Below, in pieces: positions 25,763 through 36,386 of a stretch of DNA of 64,000 nucleotides. A program made the position numbers and the translations under genes. Each line of letters opens with the position of its first letter. Position 1 is the stretch's first letter. The stretch is from contig CAIZWN010000035.1 of assembly GCA_903936705.1 (NCBI GenBank), positions 141,393 through 205,392 of the forward strand, written 5' to 3'. The notes below the pieces were generated by a model. That model did no database searches, was not told the DNA's origin, and saw only the letters and a list, made by a program, of their open reading frames with translations. The stretch comes from an uncultured Myxococcales bacterium. Its GTDB lineage: Bacteria > Myxococcota_A > UBA9042 > DTJE01.

Positions 25763-26331
25763 CCATTGCCTCCGTCAAGGTCTGCCCCATCGTCCCCCGG
25801 GCCGCTGTCGGGGACTGCCCCAGTGAAGCTCTGGTCGCAGGTCTTGTCCTCCGTCGTCAGGTCTCCCGCCGCCTGTTTCCTGGAAAACGTCCACTTTCGT
25901 CCATCGTAGGTGCGGCCGATCGGCCCCTCCAACGAGTTTCCGTTGTTCCTGGACGTCAACCAGCCGGCAAGTTCCTCGGGGTCACCCCCGTCACAGGGAT
26001 AAGGAGCCAGAAAACCGAAAACCAGATCGCCGTTCTCGTAGCGACCGTCGATCAGGAAACGACAGTCGCAAATGCCCTTGACCGACAGGGCGCAGTCAGG
26101 ATCCGAACAGAACCGGATGATACCGGCAACGTCCGGACCGAATTGGCCCAGAACCAGTTTGACATAGGCCCCGGTCCCGAGCCCCGGAACGTTCTCGAAC
26201 GTAACGCGTTCGGTGGAAACGAACGAGCCCGTCAACAGGTGGGAGTTCTCGCACCCAGCCAGCAACACCAAGGAAGCAGTCAGGCAGATCCACCCCGGCG
26301 CCTGACGCACCATGCTGCTGCCGGTTCTCAT
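25759..26331 (-). CDS. Small lipoprotein of unknown function
   Basis: A 190-residue protein with a type II signal peptide: ICLTASLVLLAGC, lipobox LAGC, Cys about residue 26. The mature part has several cysteines in close pairs (FCSDPDCALSVKGICDCRF), suggesting disulphides, and an acidic Asp/Gly-rich tail (DSGPGDDGADLDGGNG). I chose the ATG at 26331, which has GGAGAGG 8 bases upstream and an ATGA overlap with the GNAT stop; the frame is open much further upstream but that part is antisense-free shadow of the GNAT gene. No family recognised. Coupled to the outer-membrane-like protein downstream. Confidence 0.75.
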   Translation of the reverse strand: MRTGSSMVRQAPGWICLTASLVLLAGCENSHLLTGSFVSTERVTFENVPGLGTGAYVKLVLGQFGPDVAGIIRFCSDPDCALSVKGICDCRFLIDGRYENGDLVFGFLAPYPCDGGDPEELAGWLTSRNNGNSLEGPIGRTYDGRKWTFSRKQAAGDLTTEDKTCDQSFTGAVPDSGPGDDGADLDGGNG

Positions 26332-26864
26332 GGAAGCGACCTCTCCATAACCAACAGATCCTCGAAGCCCCGCCCCAACCGAACTTCGTCGACGAACCGA
26401 CCGGTCTCCACGAAGCCGGCCCTGAAGTACACAGCGATGGCTCGTGTGTTCGAGGCAATCACCATCAGTCGGATCTTCGTGAAACCGTGCGCTATCGCAG
26501 ACTGGATGGCGTGTTCCATCAGGCTGCTGCCGATTCCCCTGTCGCGAAACCCGGCAATAACCCCGATTCCCAGTTCGCACACGTGGGCACATCGCCTGAA
26601 CGCCACCGCCCTCAAATCCACCATTCCAGCAACAACACCATCCTGTTCCGCGACGTACAACATCCATCGGCCACCGCCGATATTGGCCCGAGCAAGATCC
26701 CCAGCACGGGCAACCGGATCGCCGGCAACCTCTTCGGGAGACAGCAATATGAACCCGTCAATTTGAGCCAGTTGCGAGAGGATTGCACCCAGGGCCGGCG
26801 CGTCGTCAGGCTGAGACTCCCTGATGATGAAACTTGCGCCACGGCCATCGACATGGAGGCCCAC
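26328..26864 (-). CDS. GNAT-family N-acetyltransferase
   Basis: A 178-residue acetyl-CoA-dependent acyltransferase. The acetyl-CoA-binding motif is visible as GIGVIAGFRDRGIGSSLMEHAI, with the preceding strand CELGIGV. It is followed by the typical IRLMVIASNTRAIAVYFRAGFVETG segment, where N-x-x-A-I-x-x-Y-x-x-x-GF is the C-terminal GNAT signature. The GTG at 26864 is preferred over the GTG two codons earlier because GGAGG is 5 bases before it. Substrate cannot be told. The stop overlaps the lipoprotein start, which may be simple operon packing. Confidence 0.9.
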   Translation of the reverse strand: MGLHVDGRGASFIIRESQPDDAPALGAILSQLAQIDGFILLSPEEVAGDPVARAGDLARANIGGGRWMLYVAEQDGVVAGMVDLRAVAFRRCAHVCELGIGVIAGFRDRGIGSSLMEHAIQSAIAHGFTKIRLMVIASNTRAIAVYFRAGFVETGRFVDEVRLGRGFEDLLVMERSLP

Positions 26865-26899
26865 CGGCACCTCCGGCCCACCTTGACACGGGGGCAGAA

Positions 26900-27766
26900 T
26901 CAGGCAGCGGGGCGACCGTCGTCCACGTCCGAGGTAACGGTCGCCTGAATTGAATCAACGGGCTGATCCTGAGGCTCGGAGTCAACGATCTCCGATTGAG
27001 AAGCCGGCCCAGCATCATCGTCGGCGTATACGTAGCCCTCGACATCCTCGGGAACCGGACGATCACCAGCAACGTCACGCGGCGTCTCATAGATCGGCCT
27101 GGGCTTTCCGGTAGCCAACAGATGCAGCCTGTCTTCGGCCAGGTCCAGTTGCATCTGAGTCACCAGGTAGGCGCGTCGATTGTGTTCGGCCTTGCGCAAT
27201 GCCACTTGCAGGTGTTCGGCAGTCTCGGCCAGCCTGCGACGCAAATTGTCGATATCGGCCTTGAACCGGGCTCCATCATCGGATGCCGATGCCACGGGAG
27301 TTGGCTGCGGGGTCTGCCTCTGGCGCTGGCGCTCGTCTGAACGTTCCCGCCTTGCGGCCTCAAGCTCACCACGCAGATGCTCGACATCGGCCCGCATCTG
27401 CCCGGCCTCGGAACGCAGGCGCACGGCCTCGGTCAGCGCATCTGCCGCCTTTGCCGCGTCATCCTCCCTGGCCTTGATGGCGGTTTCTGCAGACGCAGTC
27501 GCCTGGTTGTAACGGTCTTCCAGCCATTTCCAGGCCAGATCGGCCTTTGCCTTCAGTTCGGACGCCTTGTCCCGAGCAACTTCGGCTTCCGCAAGACGGG
27601 ATTTCAACAGATCGCGCTCGGTCTCGAAACCCCTGGTTGCCTTCCTGAGTTCCTCGGACCGGGCACGTTCGCGCTCGAGTTCCTTGCGCGCCTTGTCCAG
27701 TTCGGACTCGACGGAATCCAGGCGGCCCTTCACCTCGTCACGTTCGCGGTTCCCAAACAGGCCCAC
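26900..27766 (-). CDS. Coiled-coil protein of unknown function
   Basis: A 288-residue protein that is almost entirely heptad coiled coil from residue 9 to about 145 (VKGRLDSVESELDKARKEL; KSRLAEAEVARDKASELKAK) with a second short coil near 165-215. It ends in an acidic, unstructured tail with YVYADDDAG. It has no signal peptide or membrane helix, so it is probably cytoplasmic. The start is GTG, with GGAGG 5 bases upstream. It sits 46 bp behind panD and 35 bp before the GNAT gene on the same strand. Could be a structural or polar-localisation protein; nothing in the sequence decides. Confidence 0.7.
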   Translation of the reverse strand: MGLFGNRERDEVKGRLDSVESELDKARKELERERARSEELRKATRGFETERDLLKSRLAEAEVARDKASELKAKADLAWKWLEDRYNQATASAETAIKAREDDAAKAADALTEAVRLRSEAGQMRADVEHLRGELEAARRERSDERQRQRQTPQPTPVASASDDGARFKADIDNLRRRLAETAEHLQVALRKAEHNRRAYLVTQMQLDLAEDRLHLLATGKPRPIYETPRDVAGDRPVPEDVEGYVYADDDAGPASQSEIVDSEPQDQPVDSIQATVTSDVDDGRPAA

Positions 27767-27812
27767 GCGATCCTCCAGAAGCCTCGGCAGTCATGCCTGC
27801 CGGGCCAGCACG

Positions 27813-28220
27813 TCACTCCTCGACGACCTCGAAAGCGCCAGTCGACATATCGGTCTCGTAGCGCAACACACGCCCGACACGGTTCTTGTCGTCGGGAATG
27901 ACCACCGGCGCCTTATGAGGCCCGAAGTGTCCCTCGTCGAACCAGCCGTAAGCCGCAACGATAACCTTATCGCCCACGTGGGCAAGGTGCGCCGCTGCCC
28001 CGTTGATGCGGATGTCACCCCCGCCACGCCGACCCGGCAGACAGTACGTAGAAAACCGCGCCCCGTTAGTGACGTCCCAGACGTCAACTTCCTCCAGGGG
28101 GCGGAAACCGGCTGCCTCGATCAAATCGAGATCCATGGTGATCGAACCCATGTAGTCAACATCGGCCTCGGTAACCGTTGCGCGATGAATCTTGCCAATC
28201 AGGAACTTCCGAACACCCAT
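27813..28220 (-). CDS. panD: Aspartate 1-decarboxylase
   Basis: Makes beta-alanine from aspartate for pantothenate/CoA synthesis, using a pyruvoyl group formed by self-cleavage. The 135-residue product shows GKIHRATVTEADVDYMGSIT, with the Gly25-Ser26 processing site, the catalytic-region DVTNGARFSTY, and the INGAAAHLAHVGDKVIVAAYG core. Slightly longer than usual (about 126) because of a short C-terminal extension (YETDMSTGAFEVVEE). GGAGGAG precedes the ATG. It is the first gene of a six-gene minus-strand run whose other members have no clear link to CoA synthesis. Confidence 0.97.
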   Translation of the reverse strand: MGVRKFLIGKIHRATVTEADVDYMGSITMDLDLIEAAGFRPLEEVDVWDVTNGARFSTYCLPGRRGGGDIRINGAAAHLAHVGDKVIVAAYGWFDEGHFGPHKAPVVIPDDKNRVGRVLRYETDMSTGAFEVVEE

Positions 28221-28310
28221 CCACTCCTCCGGGCATCGCCCAATTCGCCATTCCTAGCACAAGCGCCCGGGTTTGAAAAGCGCCGGGACCAACGAACCGA
28301 CGAAGCCTCG

Positions 28311-28340
28311 TTGCGTTTCGGCTGGCTGTTCCAGTACACT
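28311..28340 (+). promoter_or_regulatory. Possible sigma-70 promoter of the 28.4-kb lipoprotein operon
   Basis: TTGCGT (28311-28316), 18-base spacer, TACACT (28335-28340), about 55 bp upstream of the ATG at 28394. Both hexamers are imperfect. The position between divergent panD and lipoprotein genes supports it. Confidence 0.35.
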
Positions 28341-28393
28341 ACGTCTGGCGTTTTGCGGGTTCGGCCGTCCAACCTGAACCGAGGCAGATTCTA

Positions 28394-30400
28394 ATGAAGC
28401 GTTCCATGATGCTGATCCTGCCCGTCCTCGCGGCTTCACTGCCACTGTCTTGCGGCGGCGGCGGCTCACCCGGCAACCCTAATAACGGGCTGGACGGCCT
28501 TGCGATTGACTACTCGACTACGTCCGATGTGGAACAGGACCTTCCACAACGCGATGGTCAGGATCTGTCCGTCGACCAGGATTGCACGACACTTGCGATT
28601 ACCTACGCGGAACCCATGGACAAGCCCGAGGACGGCTATCACATAGTTCTGGGTTGGAACGGCGACCGCGATCTCAAGGTCAAGGTCACGGGCTGCGGTG
28701 TTGCTGCGGCAGACGTCCCGGTGTTCTTCACCGAGGAAGCCGACGACCTGGGGATTTGCGAGCTTGACCTTGCGCAAACGAATTCGCTGGAGGACGGCAT
28801 CGCGGCAGTCAGGATCAGCAGCCCCCAGGCGGAATTGAAGGGCGACTGCCTGTTCAAGGCCTGCCTGGATCCGGAACTACCCGAAACTTGCATAGTATTC
28901 AACGTCAACGTGAATCCGAAGGGTATGCCCCCCCTGGTTGTCGGCTTCCTACCATATACGGGTTCATACCCGCTGGTCAGGATGGCCGATGTCCGGATCT
29001 ACAAGAATGCCGCCACCGGCAAGCCGAACTGCGAGGACCTGAACCTGGACAAGCTCCCGACGGCACAGGGCGCATCCCCAGGAAAGGTCAGCCTTCTGAC
29101 CACTGTCCAGTTCACGAAGGAACAACTTTTGGGTCTGGAGGCTGAAAAGACGCAGGTCTACACCGTGCTTTGCCGCGCCTACGAGGAAGGTTCCACCACC
29201 CCGCGCGCATCCGGATGCCTGGACGACGTTCCCGTGGAAATTGACGGTTTTACCCGGGTGGACTGCCCGCTGGACGACATACCACCAAAGATTGTCGGCA
29301 CCTACGACATCACCAGTACTTTCGACATGGTGTCGGGGCTTCCGCCCCCCATCGAGCGAGTTGTCAACTACATCATCAGTTTTTTCACCAGCCCTACGGC
29401 CACGGTCTTGCTGCTGATCTGTGACCCGACCATCTGGACTGGGGGGTCGGCCCTGCAAAGCCTGTGCGACTGGGTCTTCGTAGACCCGGCTGATCCCAAG
29501 ATCGACCAGCTCAATCCGGCAGGCGAGTTCGCAAAGGAGTTGATCGACTCCATCCTGGTCGGGTTGCTGGAAACGCAGTGCCCCTACCCCGACAATCCCG
29601 AGCTGTGCAAGGACATCTGGTTTTCCGGTGGGGATATTTCCGGAATGCTGAAGAAGTTCACGCTGAAATCGACGATGACCTGCACCAAGGAACCCGACAA
29701 GACGGGCTTCATCGCGATGGGCGGGTGCAAGGAACGCTGGCACACGATCGTCCTGAAATGGTCGCTGGGCAAGGATTGTCAGGGCGACCCGGAGTGCGGC
29801 CAGATGCTGCTGTCGCTGGACTCGCTGCAGGGCGGCAGCGACACGGTAATGGCGGACATCGAAGCCCAGTTGGTCGAGAAGAACACCAAGCTGGTGATCA
29901 TGCCGCACCATATCACTCTGATGTACGGCATCATCATCGACTACCTGCTGGAAAAACAGCTGCTGCCGTTGATCTTCGGAAACGGGTCGGACGGTTTGCC
30001 TGCCGTAGATTCGTTCGAGTCGATGATCGGTTCCCTGCTGGCCGGTCGCGGCTGCCTGGACCCGCGCAACCCGCCGTGCTGCAAGACCTTCTCGCTGCAG
30101 ATCTCCGGCAGCATCGGCGGCCTGGCTCAGAGCGTCATCGAGGGGGCTTGCGAAGCTCTTATTTCGACCGGTTCCGAATACGTGCGCAGCTTCCTGACGG
30201 ACCTGACTGCCGAACCGGGCAACTTCACGCTCCAGACGCCTGACGACGACCCGTGCGCCATATTCGACAAGAACAAGGACATGAAGTTTGATACGCTGGG
30301 CGAGGAACCGGAAGAAAAACAGTGCAACTGGAAGGCCCACCTGAAGCTCGGCACGTTCGACTACGATCCGGACGGGAAGTTCTTCGGTCTTCGCCAGTAG
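28394..30400 (+). CDS. Large secreted lipoprotein of unknown function
   Basis: A 668-residue protein with type II signal peptide (MLILPVLAASLPLSC; lipobox LPLSC, followed by Gly-rich GGGGSPG linker). The mature region begins with an acidic, Asp-rich segment. Two domains with paired cysteines follow (RVDCPLDDIPPKIVGTYDIT; CQGDPECGQMLLSL), and the second half is rich in hydrophobic patches (VLLLICDPTIWTGGSALQSL). The pairwise Cys pattern suggests disulphides in the periplasm or at the surface. No family recognised. GAGG lies 9 bases before the ATG. The next gene starts within 20 bp, so it likely leads an operon with the lipid-kinase-like protein and CCA-adding enzyme. Confidence 0.8.
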   Translation: MKRSMMLILPVLAASLPLSCGGGGSPGNPNNGLDGLAIDYSTTSDVEQDLPQRDGQDLSVDQDCTTLAITYAEPMDKPEDGYHIVLGWNGDRDLKVKVTGCGVAAADVPVFFTEEADDLGICELDLAQTNSLEDGIAAVRISSPQAELKGDCLFKACLDPELPETCIVFNVNVNPKGMPPLVVGFLPYTGSYPLVRMADVRIYKNAATGKPNCEDLNLDKLPTAQGASPGKVSLLTTVQFTKEQLLGLEAEKTQVYTVLCRAYEEGSTTPRASGCLDDVPVEIDGFTRVDCPLDDIPPKIVGTYDITSTFDMVSGLPPPIERVVNYIISFFTSPTATVLLLICDPTIWTGGSALQSLCDWVFVDPADPKIDQLNPAGEFAKELIDSILVGLLETQCPYPDNPELCKDIWFSGGDISGMLKKFTLKSTMTCTKEPDKTGFIAMGGCKERWHTIVLKWSLGKDCQGDPECGQMLLSLDSLQGGSDTVMADIEAQLVEKNTKLVIMPHHITLMYGIIIDYLLEKQLLPLIFGNGSDGLPAVDSFESMIGSLLAGRGCLDPRNPPCCKTFSLQISGSIGGLAQSVIEGACEALISTGSEYVRSFLTDLTAEPGNFTLQTPDDDPCAIFDKNKDMKFDTLGEEPEEKQCNWKAHLKLGTFDYDPDGKFFGLRQ

Positions 30401-30419
30401 CGTCGCCAGGTTCTTGCCT

Positions 30420-31436
30420 ATGATCCAGGTTGCCAACAATCCAGTCGTTCCTGAGCCAGACAAGCTGCGTCTTGGTGTCTTGACCAACCCAGCCGCCCAG
30501 CACAACTACCGTTTTCCATTCACGCACCATGCGCTCGGAGCCGAATTGGCATCTGAACTTGACGCCGTTCGAACTGCGGCCAAGGACGAGATCGATGACG
30601 CCGTGCGCTTCTTGGTAATGGAACGGGGCGTGAACGTCCTTGGCATCAACGGCGGCGATGGCACCATCCACGGGACAATCAACTCGCTGGTGCGCCTGCT
30701 GGGGCCAGAGGTTGATGCGGGCCGGACCCGGATGCCCCGCCTGGCGCTGCTGAACGGCGGCACCTACAACATGGCCAGCCGCGCGATGGGCACAAAGGCC
30801 GATCCGGTGACGACCGTACGACGATTCCTGACCAGGTGGTCGGATGCCCCTGTGTCGGACGTTGCAACGCGACCTGTTGGCCTGCTGGAAGTGTCCCGCC
30901 CGGACCATGAACCGATGTTGGGAATGGTATTCGGATCGCAGGTCGTCATGAACGTCCTGGCGCTGTGCGACGAACTGGGTTCGGGGTACCTGGGCCTTGC
31001 GTCGCTGTTGGCTCGAGGCGCGTTCGGCACACTGCTGCGAACCCGCTTCTACCACGAGAATCGCTGGCGCCTGCATCCCGACGACGGTACTGCGTGGCTG
31101 GATGGCGTCAGAATCGACAACGTCTCGGCAATTGCGGCATCAACCATCGACTTGAAACTGGTCCACGGCGTCATCTGGGCCTTGGCCGTGCCTGCCGGCT
31201 CGCGTGGATTCGCCGTTCGAGCCCTGCGCACACGTACCACTGGCGAGATGGTCCGAATGCTTCCTCACCTTTTGTTCGATCTGCCACATCCACTTGTCCA
31301 GTCCGTTCCCGAGATTCGCAGCCTGGTATCCTCGGGCGACTTCACCATGGACGGTGAACTGTACCCTTCGAAGGGTCGCATCGAAATCTCGATGAGCCAC
31401 CATACATTCGACGTCGTCGCCGGAGAAGACCTCTGA
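30420..31436 (+). CDS. Diacylglycerol kinase-family lipid kinase
   Basis: A 338-residue cytoplasmic protein of the DAGK/NAD-kinase fold. The nucleotide-binding motif is GINGGDGTIHGTINSL (GGDGT at 78-82), preceded by LGVLTNPAA near residue 18, the usual first strand (x-NPxS/A). LLNGGTYNMASRAMG stands where the family has PLGTGNDFAR. The C-terminal half has the beta-sandwich pattern ending in FTMDGELYPSKGRIEIS, which matches the D-G-E motif of bacterial DAGK/YegS proteins. Likely phosphorylates a lipid; substrate not predictable. Start: ATG at 30420; a TTG two codons earlier is possible. Confidence 0.88.
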   Translation: MIQVANNPVVPEPDKLRLGVLTNPAAQHNYRFPFTHHALGAELASELDAVRTAAKDEIDDAVRFLVMERGVNVLGINGGDGTIHGTINSLVRLLGPEVDAGRTRMPRLALLNGGTYNMASRAMGTKADPVTTVRRFLTRWSDAPVSDVATRPVGLLEVSRPDHEPMLGMVFGSQVVMNVLALCDELGSGYLGLASLLARGAFGTLLRTRFYHENRWRLHPDDGTAWLDGVRIDNVSAIAASTIDLKLVHGVIWALAVPAGSRGFAVRALRTRTTGEMVRMLPHLLFDLPHPLVQSVPEIRSLVSSGDFTMDGELYPSKGRIEISMSHHTFDVVAGEDL

Positions 31437-31471
31437 CCACGTCACCAGATGGACCTTGCGTAACGCTGCCA

Positions 31472-32698
31472 GTGGACGACCACGGTTTCAGGGCGGCGCG
31501 AAGGATCATCGAGATACTGCGGGCCGCCGGCCACCAGGCGTGGATCATCGGCGGGGCAGTCAGGGATCTTCTGATCGGAACCATGCCACCCGACTGGGAC
31601 GTCGCGACATCGGCACATCCCGCTGACGTCCAGGCGCTGTTCCACCGAACAATACCTGTTGGAGTCCAGTTCGGCGTCGTCAGGGTGAGACTGATGGGAG
31701 CCGAGGTCGAGGTCGCGACGTTTCGGGCCGACCTGGGGTATTCCGATGGACGCCGCCCGGACGCTGTCAGGTTCACCGACCTGCGTGAGGACGTGCTGCG
31801 GCGTGACTTCACCATAAACGGCCTTGCGCTGGACCCAGGCAACGGCGAGGTCGTGGACCTTGTCGAGGGCATCGCCGATCTGAGGGCCGGCCGAATCCGG
31901 GCCATCGGGAACGCTGATGCCCGTTTCGCCGAGGACCTGCTGAGACCCTTGCGGGCAGTGCGCCTTGCGGCTCGGACGGGGTTTTCAATAGAATCCGGCA
32001 CCTGGGAGGCCGTCCGGCGGGCGGCCGGAAGCGTTGCGGTGGTCAGCGTCGAGCGCATCGCCGAGGAACTGAAAAAGACCCTTCTGTCCTCGCGGCCAGG
32101 TCTCGGCTGGAGTCTCCTGGCAGACTCCGGGATTCTTGAGGCCGTACTGCCAGAGGTGGCTGGCGGCCCCAGTGTGGCGCAGGTTTCGAGTGCCCTGGAT
32201 GCCTCGGTTGGTTCCGACGCAGAAACGATGTGGGCGAACGTGCTGTGGCCGATCGGCCCGGCTGGATCAGCCGGCACTCTGCGCCGCCTGAAGTACAGCA
32301 ATCACTTCATTCGCGACACATCCGAGACGATTCGGCTTGGCCAGGCCGCATCGCGTTTCCCGATAGAGGATCGAGCCGCCGCAAAGAAGCTTCTGAGGGA
32401 GGCACGAGCGGCGGCCGGGCTTGCAGTCCTGGCTGTCTGGCGACAGGTTGAGGGGCTCGATGACCGCCCCGTTCGGGAGGCCCGCGAGTTTCTTCTTGGC
32501 CTGGGACCCGAGGACCTGTGGCCTCTGAGGCTGCTGACCGGTGACGACGTTCTGGCTGCCGGGATCCCTCGGGGCAAGGGGGTATCGGAAGCCCTGTGCG
32601 CCCTGGAGGACGCCCAGTTGCGTGGCGAGGTGACGACGACCGAGGCAGCGAAGGCCTTCGTATGCCGATGGTCAGCCAAAATGCCCGAAAGCGGATGA
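31472..32698 (+). CDS. CCA-adding tRNA nucleotidyltransferase / poly(A) polymerase family
   Basis: A 408-residue class II nucleotidyltransferase. The signature is IIGGAVRDLLIGTMPPDWDVATSA, with metal-binding D41 and D43. It is followed by REDVLRRDFTINGLALDP, LVEGIADLRAGRIRAIGNADARFAEDLLRPLRAVRLAARTGF, and VVSVERIAEELKKTL, which are the neck motifs of tRNA CCA-adding enzymes and poly(A) polymerases. The two activities cannot be separated from sequence by eye. CCA addition fits, because two of the three tRNA genes in this window lack an encoded CCA. GTG start at 31472, 35 bp after the lipid kinase; the frame is open back to the previous gene but has no better start codon. Confidence 0.92.
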   Translation: MDDHGFRAARRIIEILRAAGHQAWIIGGAVRDLLIGTMPPDWDVATSAHPADVQALFHRTIPVGVQFGVVRVRLMGAEVEVATFRADLGYSDGRRPDAVRFTDLREDVLRRDFTINGLALDPGNGEVVDLVEGIADLRAGRIRAIGNADARFAEDLLRPLRAVRLAARTGFSIESGTWEAVRRAAGSVAVVSVERIAEELKKTLLSSRPGLGWSLLADSGILEAVLPEVAGGPSVAQVSSALDASVGSDAETMWANVLWPIGPAGSAGTLRRLKYSNHFIRDTSETIRLGQAASRFPIEDRAAAKKLLREARAAAGLAVLAVWRQVEGLDDRPVREAREFLLGLGPEDLWPLRLLTGDDVLAAGIPRGKGVSEALCALEDAQLRGEVTTTEAAKAFVCRWSAKMPESG

Positions 32699-32769
32699 CA
32701 TATCAACTGGAAGACTGCGTACCCCCACTTAGGTTTCCGATCGGGCTTTCCTTCCTGATTTGGCTCCTT

Positions 32770-32775
32770 TATAAT
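32770..32775 (+). promoter_or_regulatory. -10 box of the dnaG-rpoD promoter
   Basis: A perfect TATAAT lies 31 bp upstream of the dnaG start codon chosen here. The -35 at 17 bp (TTTCCT, 32747-32752) is weak. The box overlaps the first ATG of the long dnaG frame, so that ATG cannot be used from this promoter. The local sequence is unusually AT-rich for the genome. Confidence 0.5.
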
Positions 32776-32806
32776 GCGTGGCCCTTCGTTTGGGCGGAGG
32801 CCGGGT

Positions 32807-34651
32807 TTGGGTACCTCGGATCCTGTCGTTCAAGAAGTCCTTGCACACGTCAGCCTTGTCGAGGTAGTCCAGGAGTTTGTCCCGCTGAAGAAGACGGGCC
32901 GTAACACCTGGAAAGGACTATGTCCGTTTCATTCCGAGAAGACGCCATCGTTCAATGTCAACGAGGACAAGAAGCTGTTTTTCTGCTTCGGATGCCAGAC
33001 CGGAGGGAACGCAATAACGTTCCTGAAGCAGGCTGCCGGCCTGACAGGGCAAGAGGCATTGCGTCGCCTGGCCGAGAAGGCCGGGATCACCTTGCCTGAA
33101 CAGGCCAACCGGAACCCTGCCGAGGATGCAGCGGCGCGGGTTCGGGCTGACCTGTCACATGCGGTGCAGGCAACCCAGGAATTCTTCCGTGCGGCCCTTT
33201 TGTCCCCGCATGGAGCCGGCGCAAGAAAATATCTTGAATCGCGAGGCATCCCGGTCGAGATCGCCGACCGCTACGGCCTGGGCTATGGCGGTGACTTTGG
33301 CGAACTGATCGATTTTCTTGGACGCCGGAACGTGCCGCTTCGCCACGCCGAAGAGGCTGGCGTAATCGCGCAGTCCCAGTCGGGTTCGGGCTACTACGAA
33401 CGCTTTCGTGGACGTCTGGTCTGCCCCGTCCTGAACCTGGACGGTGCCGCCATCGCCTTTTCGGCCCGCCTTGTTCCCCCTGCCGACGACGGTCCCAAGT
33501 ATGTGAACAGCCCCGAATCGGCGTTGTATGTCAAAGGTGATGCCGTCTTTGGGCTGCACGTGGCACGTTCTGCCATCCGGCAGGCAAAGCAGGCAATCCT
33601 GGTCGAGGGCAATTTCGACGTGTTGGCCCTGGCCGCCGCCGGCGTGTTGAACGTGGTCGCCCCGCTTGGAACCGCGCTGACGAACGCACAGTTGCGACTT
33701 TTGCGTCGTTTTGCCGAGACCGTGGTCGTGATGTTCGACGGCGACGAGGCTGGCCGCAAGGCATCCAGGCGGGCCGTGGGGCTGCTGGTAGAGGAAGGTA
33801 TCGAGGGATTTGTCGCGGAAGTCCAGATCGGACAGGACCCGGACACCCTGGCTAGATCCGGAGGACAGCCGGCGATTCGAGCCGTCCTTGACCGGGCGCG
33901 GCCGATGGTTACGCACCTTCTTGAAGCCCTGGTTGAGGTTCATGGTCGAACCCCACATGGACTTCGAAAGGTAATCGAGGATGCCCGCGAGGTGTTCCGG
34001 CATGAACGGGACGCTTTCAGAACAGGGCGCTACCGCGAGGAGATGGCGCGCCTTCTGGGAGTCGATGTCAGGGAACTTATGCGTCTTATGCGCGACCCGG
34101 ACGCACAGACATTCGACCCGGATGTCCGGCCGCCGTGCCCCGCTGCTGAACGTATGCTTCTGGAACTCATGCTGCTGCATCCCGACCTCATCCGTCGTTT
34201 CCTGGAAGACGAGGTGGCGCGCCCTGGGCTGCTTGTGCATCCCGAGACGCGTGACATCCTGAAGGACCTGGTCGGCGCATCGCTGGCGGGCGACGATCCT
34301 GCCGAGGCATTCGTCTTGTCGGCCGACGCAGGCGGTCCCGTTCGAACAGCTGTGGCCCACGTCCTTCAGAACCCCGACCGCTATCCGGATGCCGAGGGCG
34401 CATACGTGGACTGTCTGAAGGATCTCGAGCGTGCTTGTCTGGAGCGCCAGCGCATCGACATCGAAACTCGACGGGCGCTCGCCGAGTCCGAAGGAGATCA
34501 GGGGGAGGCCATCCGGCTGCTGTCGGAAGTCGCCCTTTTAAGAAGCCGGATTCTGTCGCTGGGACGGGCAAACAGTGTTGCCGAGGCCGCCCGAATTACG
34601 GGCATCGGTTCGGGGAGGACGCCGCTTGGTGGCGTCTCGACGGCGAGGTGA
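32807..34651 (+). CDS. dnaG: DNA primase
   Basis: Synthesises RNA primers for replication. The 614-residue protein starts at TTG 32807, with GGAGG 6 bases upstream; the earlier ATG overlaps the promoter. The zinc finger has C39, H42, C60 and C63 ([13 protein letters not shown]...[11 protein letters not shown]). The catalytic core includes YGLGYGGD and [20 protein letters not shown]. The TOPRIM domain begins at [12 protein letters not shown] (about residue 264), with the metal-binding [11 protein letters not shown]. The C-terminal DnaB-interacting region is present but variable. The next gene, rpoD, starts 2 bp after the stop: the classical dnaG-rpoD arrangement, here without rpsU. Confidence 0.98.
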   Translation: MGTSDPVVQEVLAHVSLVEVVQEFVPLKKTGRNTWKGLCPFHSEKTPSFNVNEDKKLFFCFGCQTGGNAITFLKQAAGLTGQEALRRLAEKAGITLPEQANRNPAEDAAARVRADLSHAVQATQEFFRAALLSPHGAGARKYLESRGIPVEIADRYGLGYGGDFGELIDFLGRRNVPLRHAEEAGVIAQSQSGSGYYERFRGRLVCPVLNLDGAAIAFSARLVPPADDGPKYVNSPESALYVKGDAVFGLHVARSAIRQAKQAILVEGNFDVLALAAAGVLNVVAPLGTALTNAQLRLLRRFAETVVVMFDGDEAGRKASRRAVGLLVEEGIEGFVAEVQIGQDPDTLARSGGQPAIRAVLDRARPMVTHLLEALVEVHGRTPHGLRKVIEDAREVFRHERDAFRTGRYREEMARLLGVDVRELMRLMRDPDAQTFDPDVRPPCPAAERMLLELMLLHPDLIRRFLEDEVARPGLLVHPETRDILKDLVGASLAGDDPAEAFVLSADAGGPVRTAVAHVLQNPDRYPDAEGAYVDCLKDLERACLERQRIDIETRRALAESEGDQGEAIRLLSEVALLRSRILSLGRANSVAEAARITGIGSGRTPLGGVSTAR

Positions 34652-34653
34652 GC

Positions 34654-36384
<1,731 letters not shown>

Positions 36385-36386
36385 GG

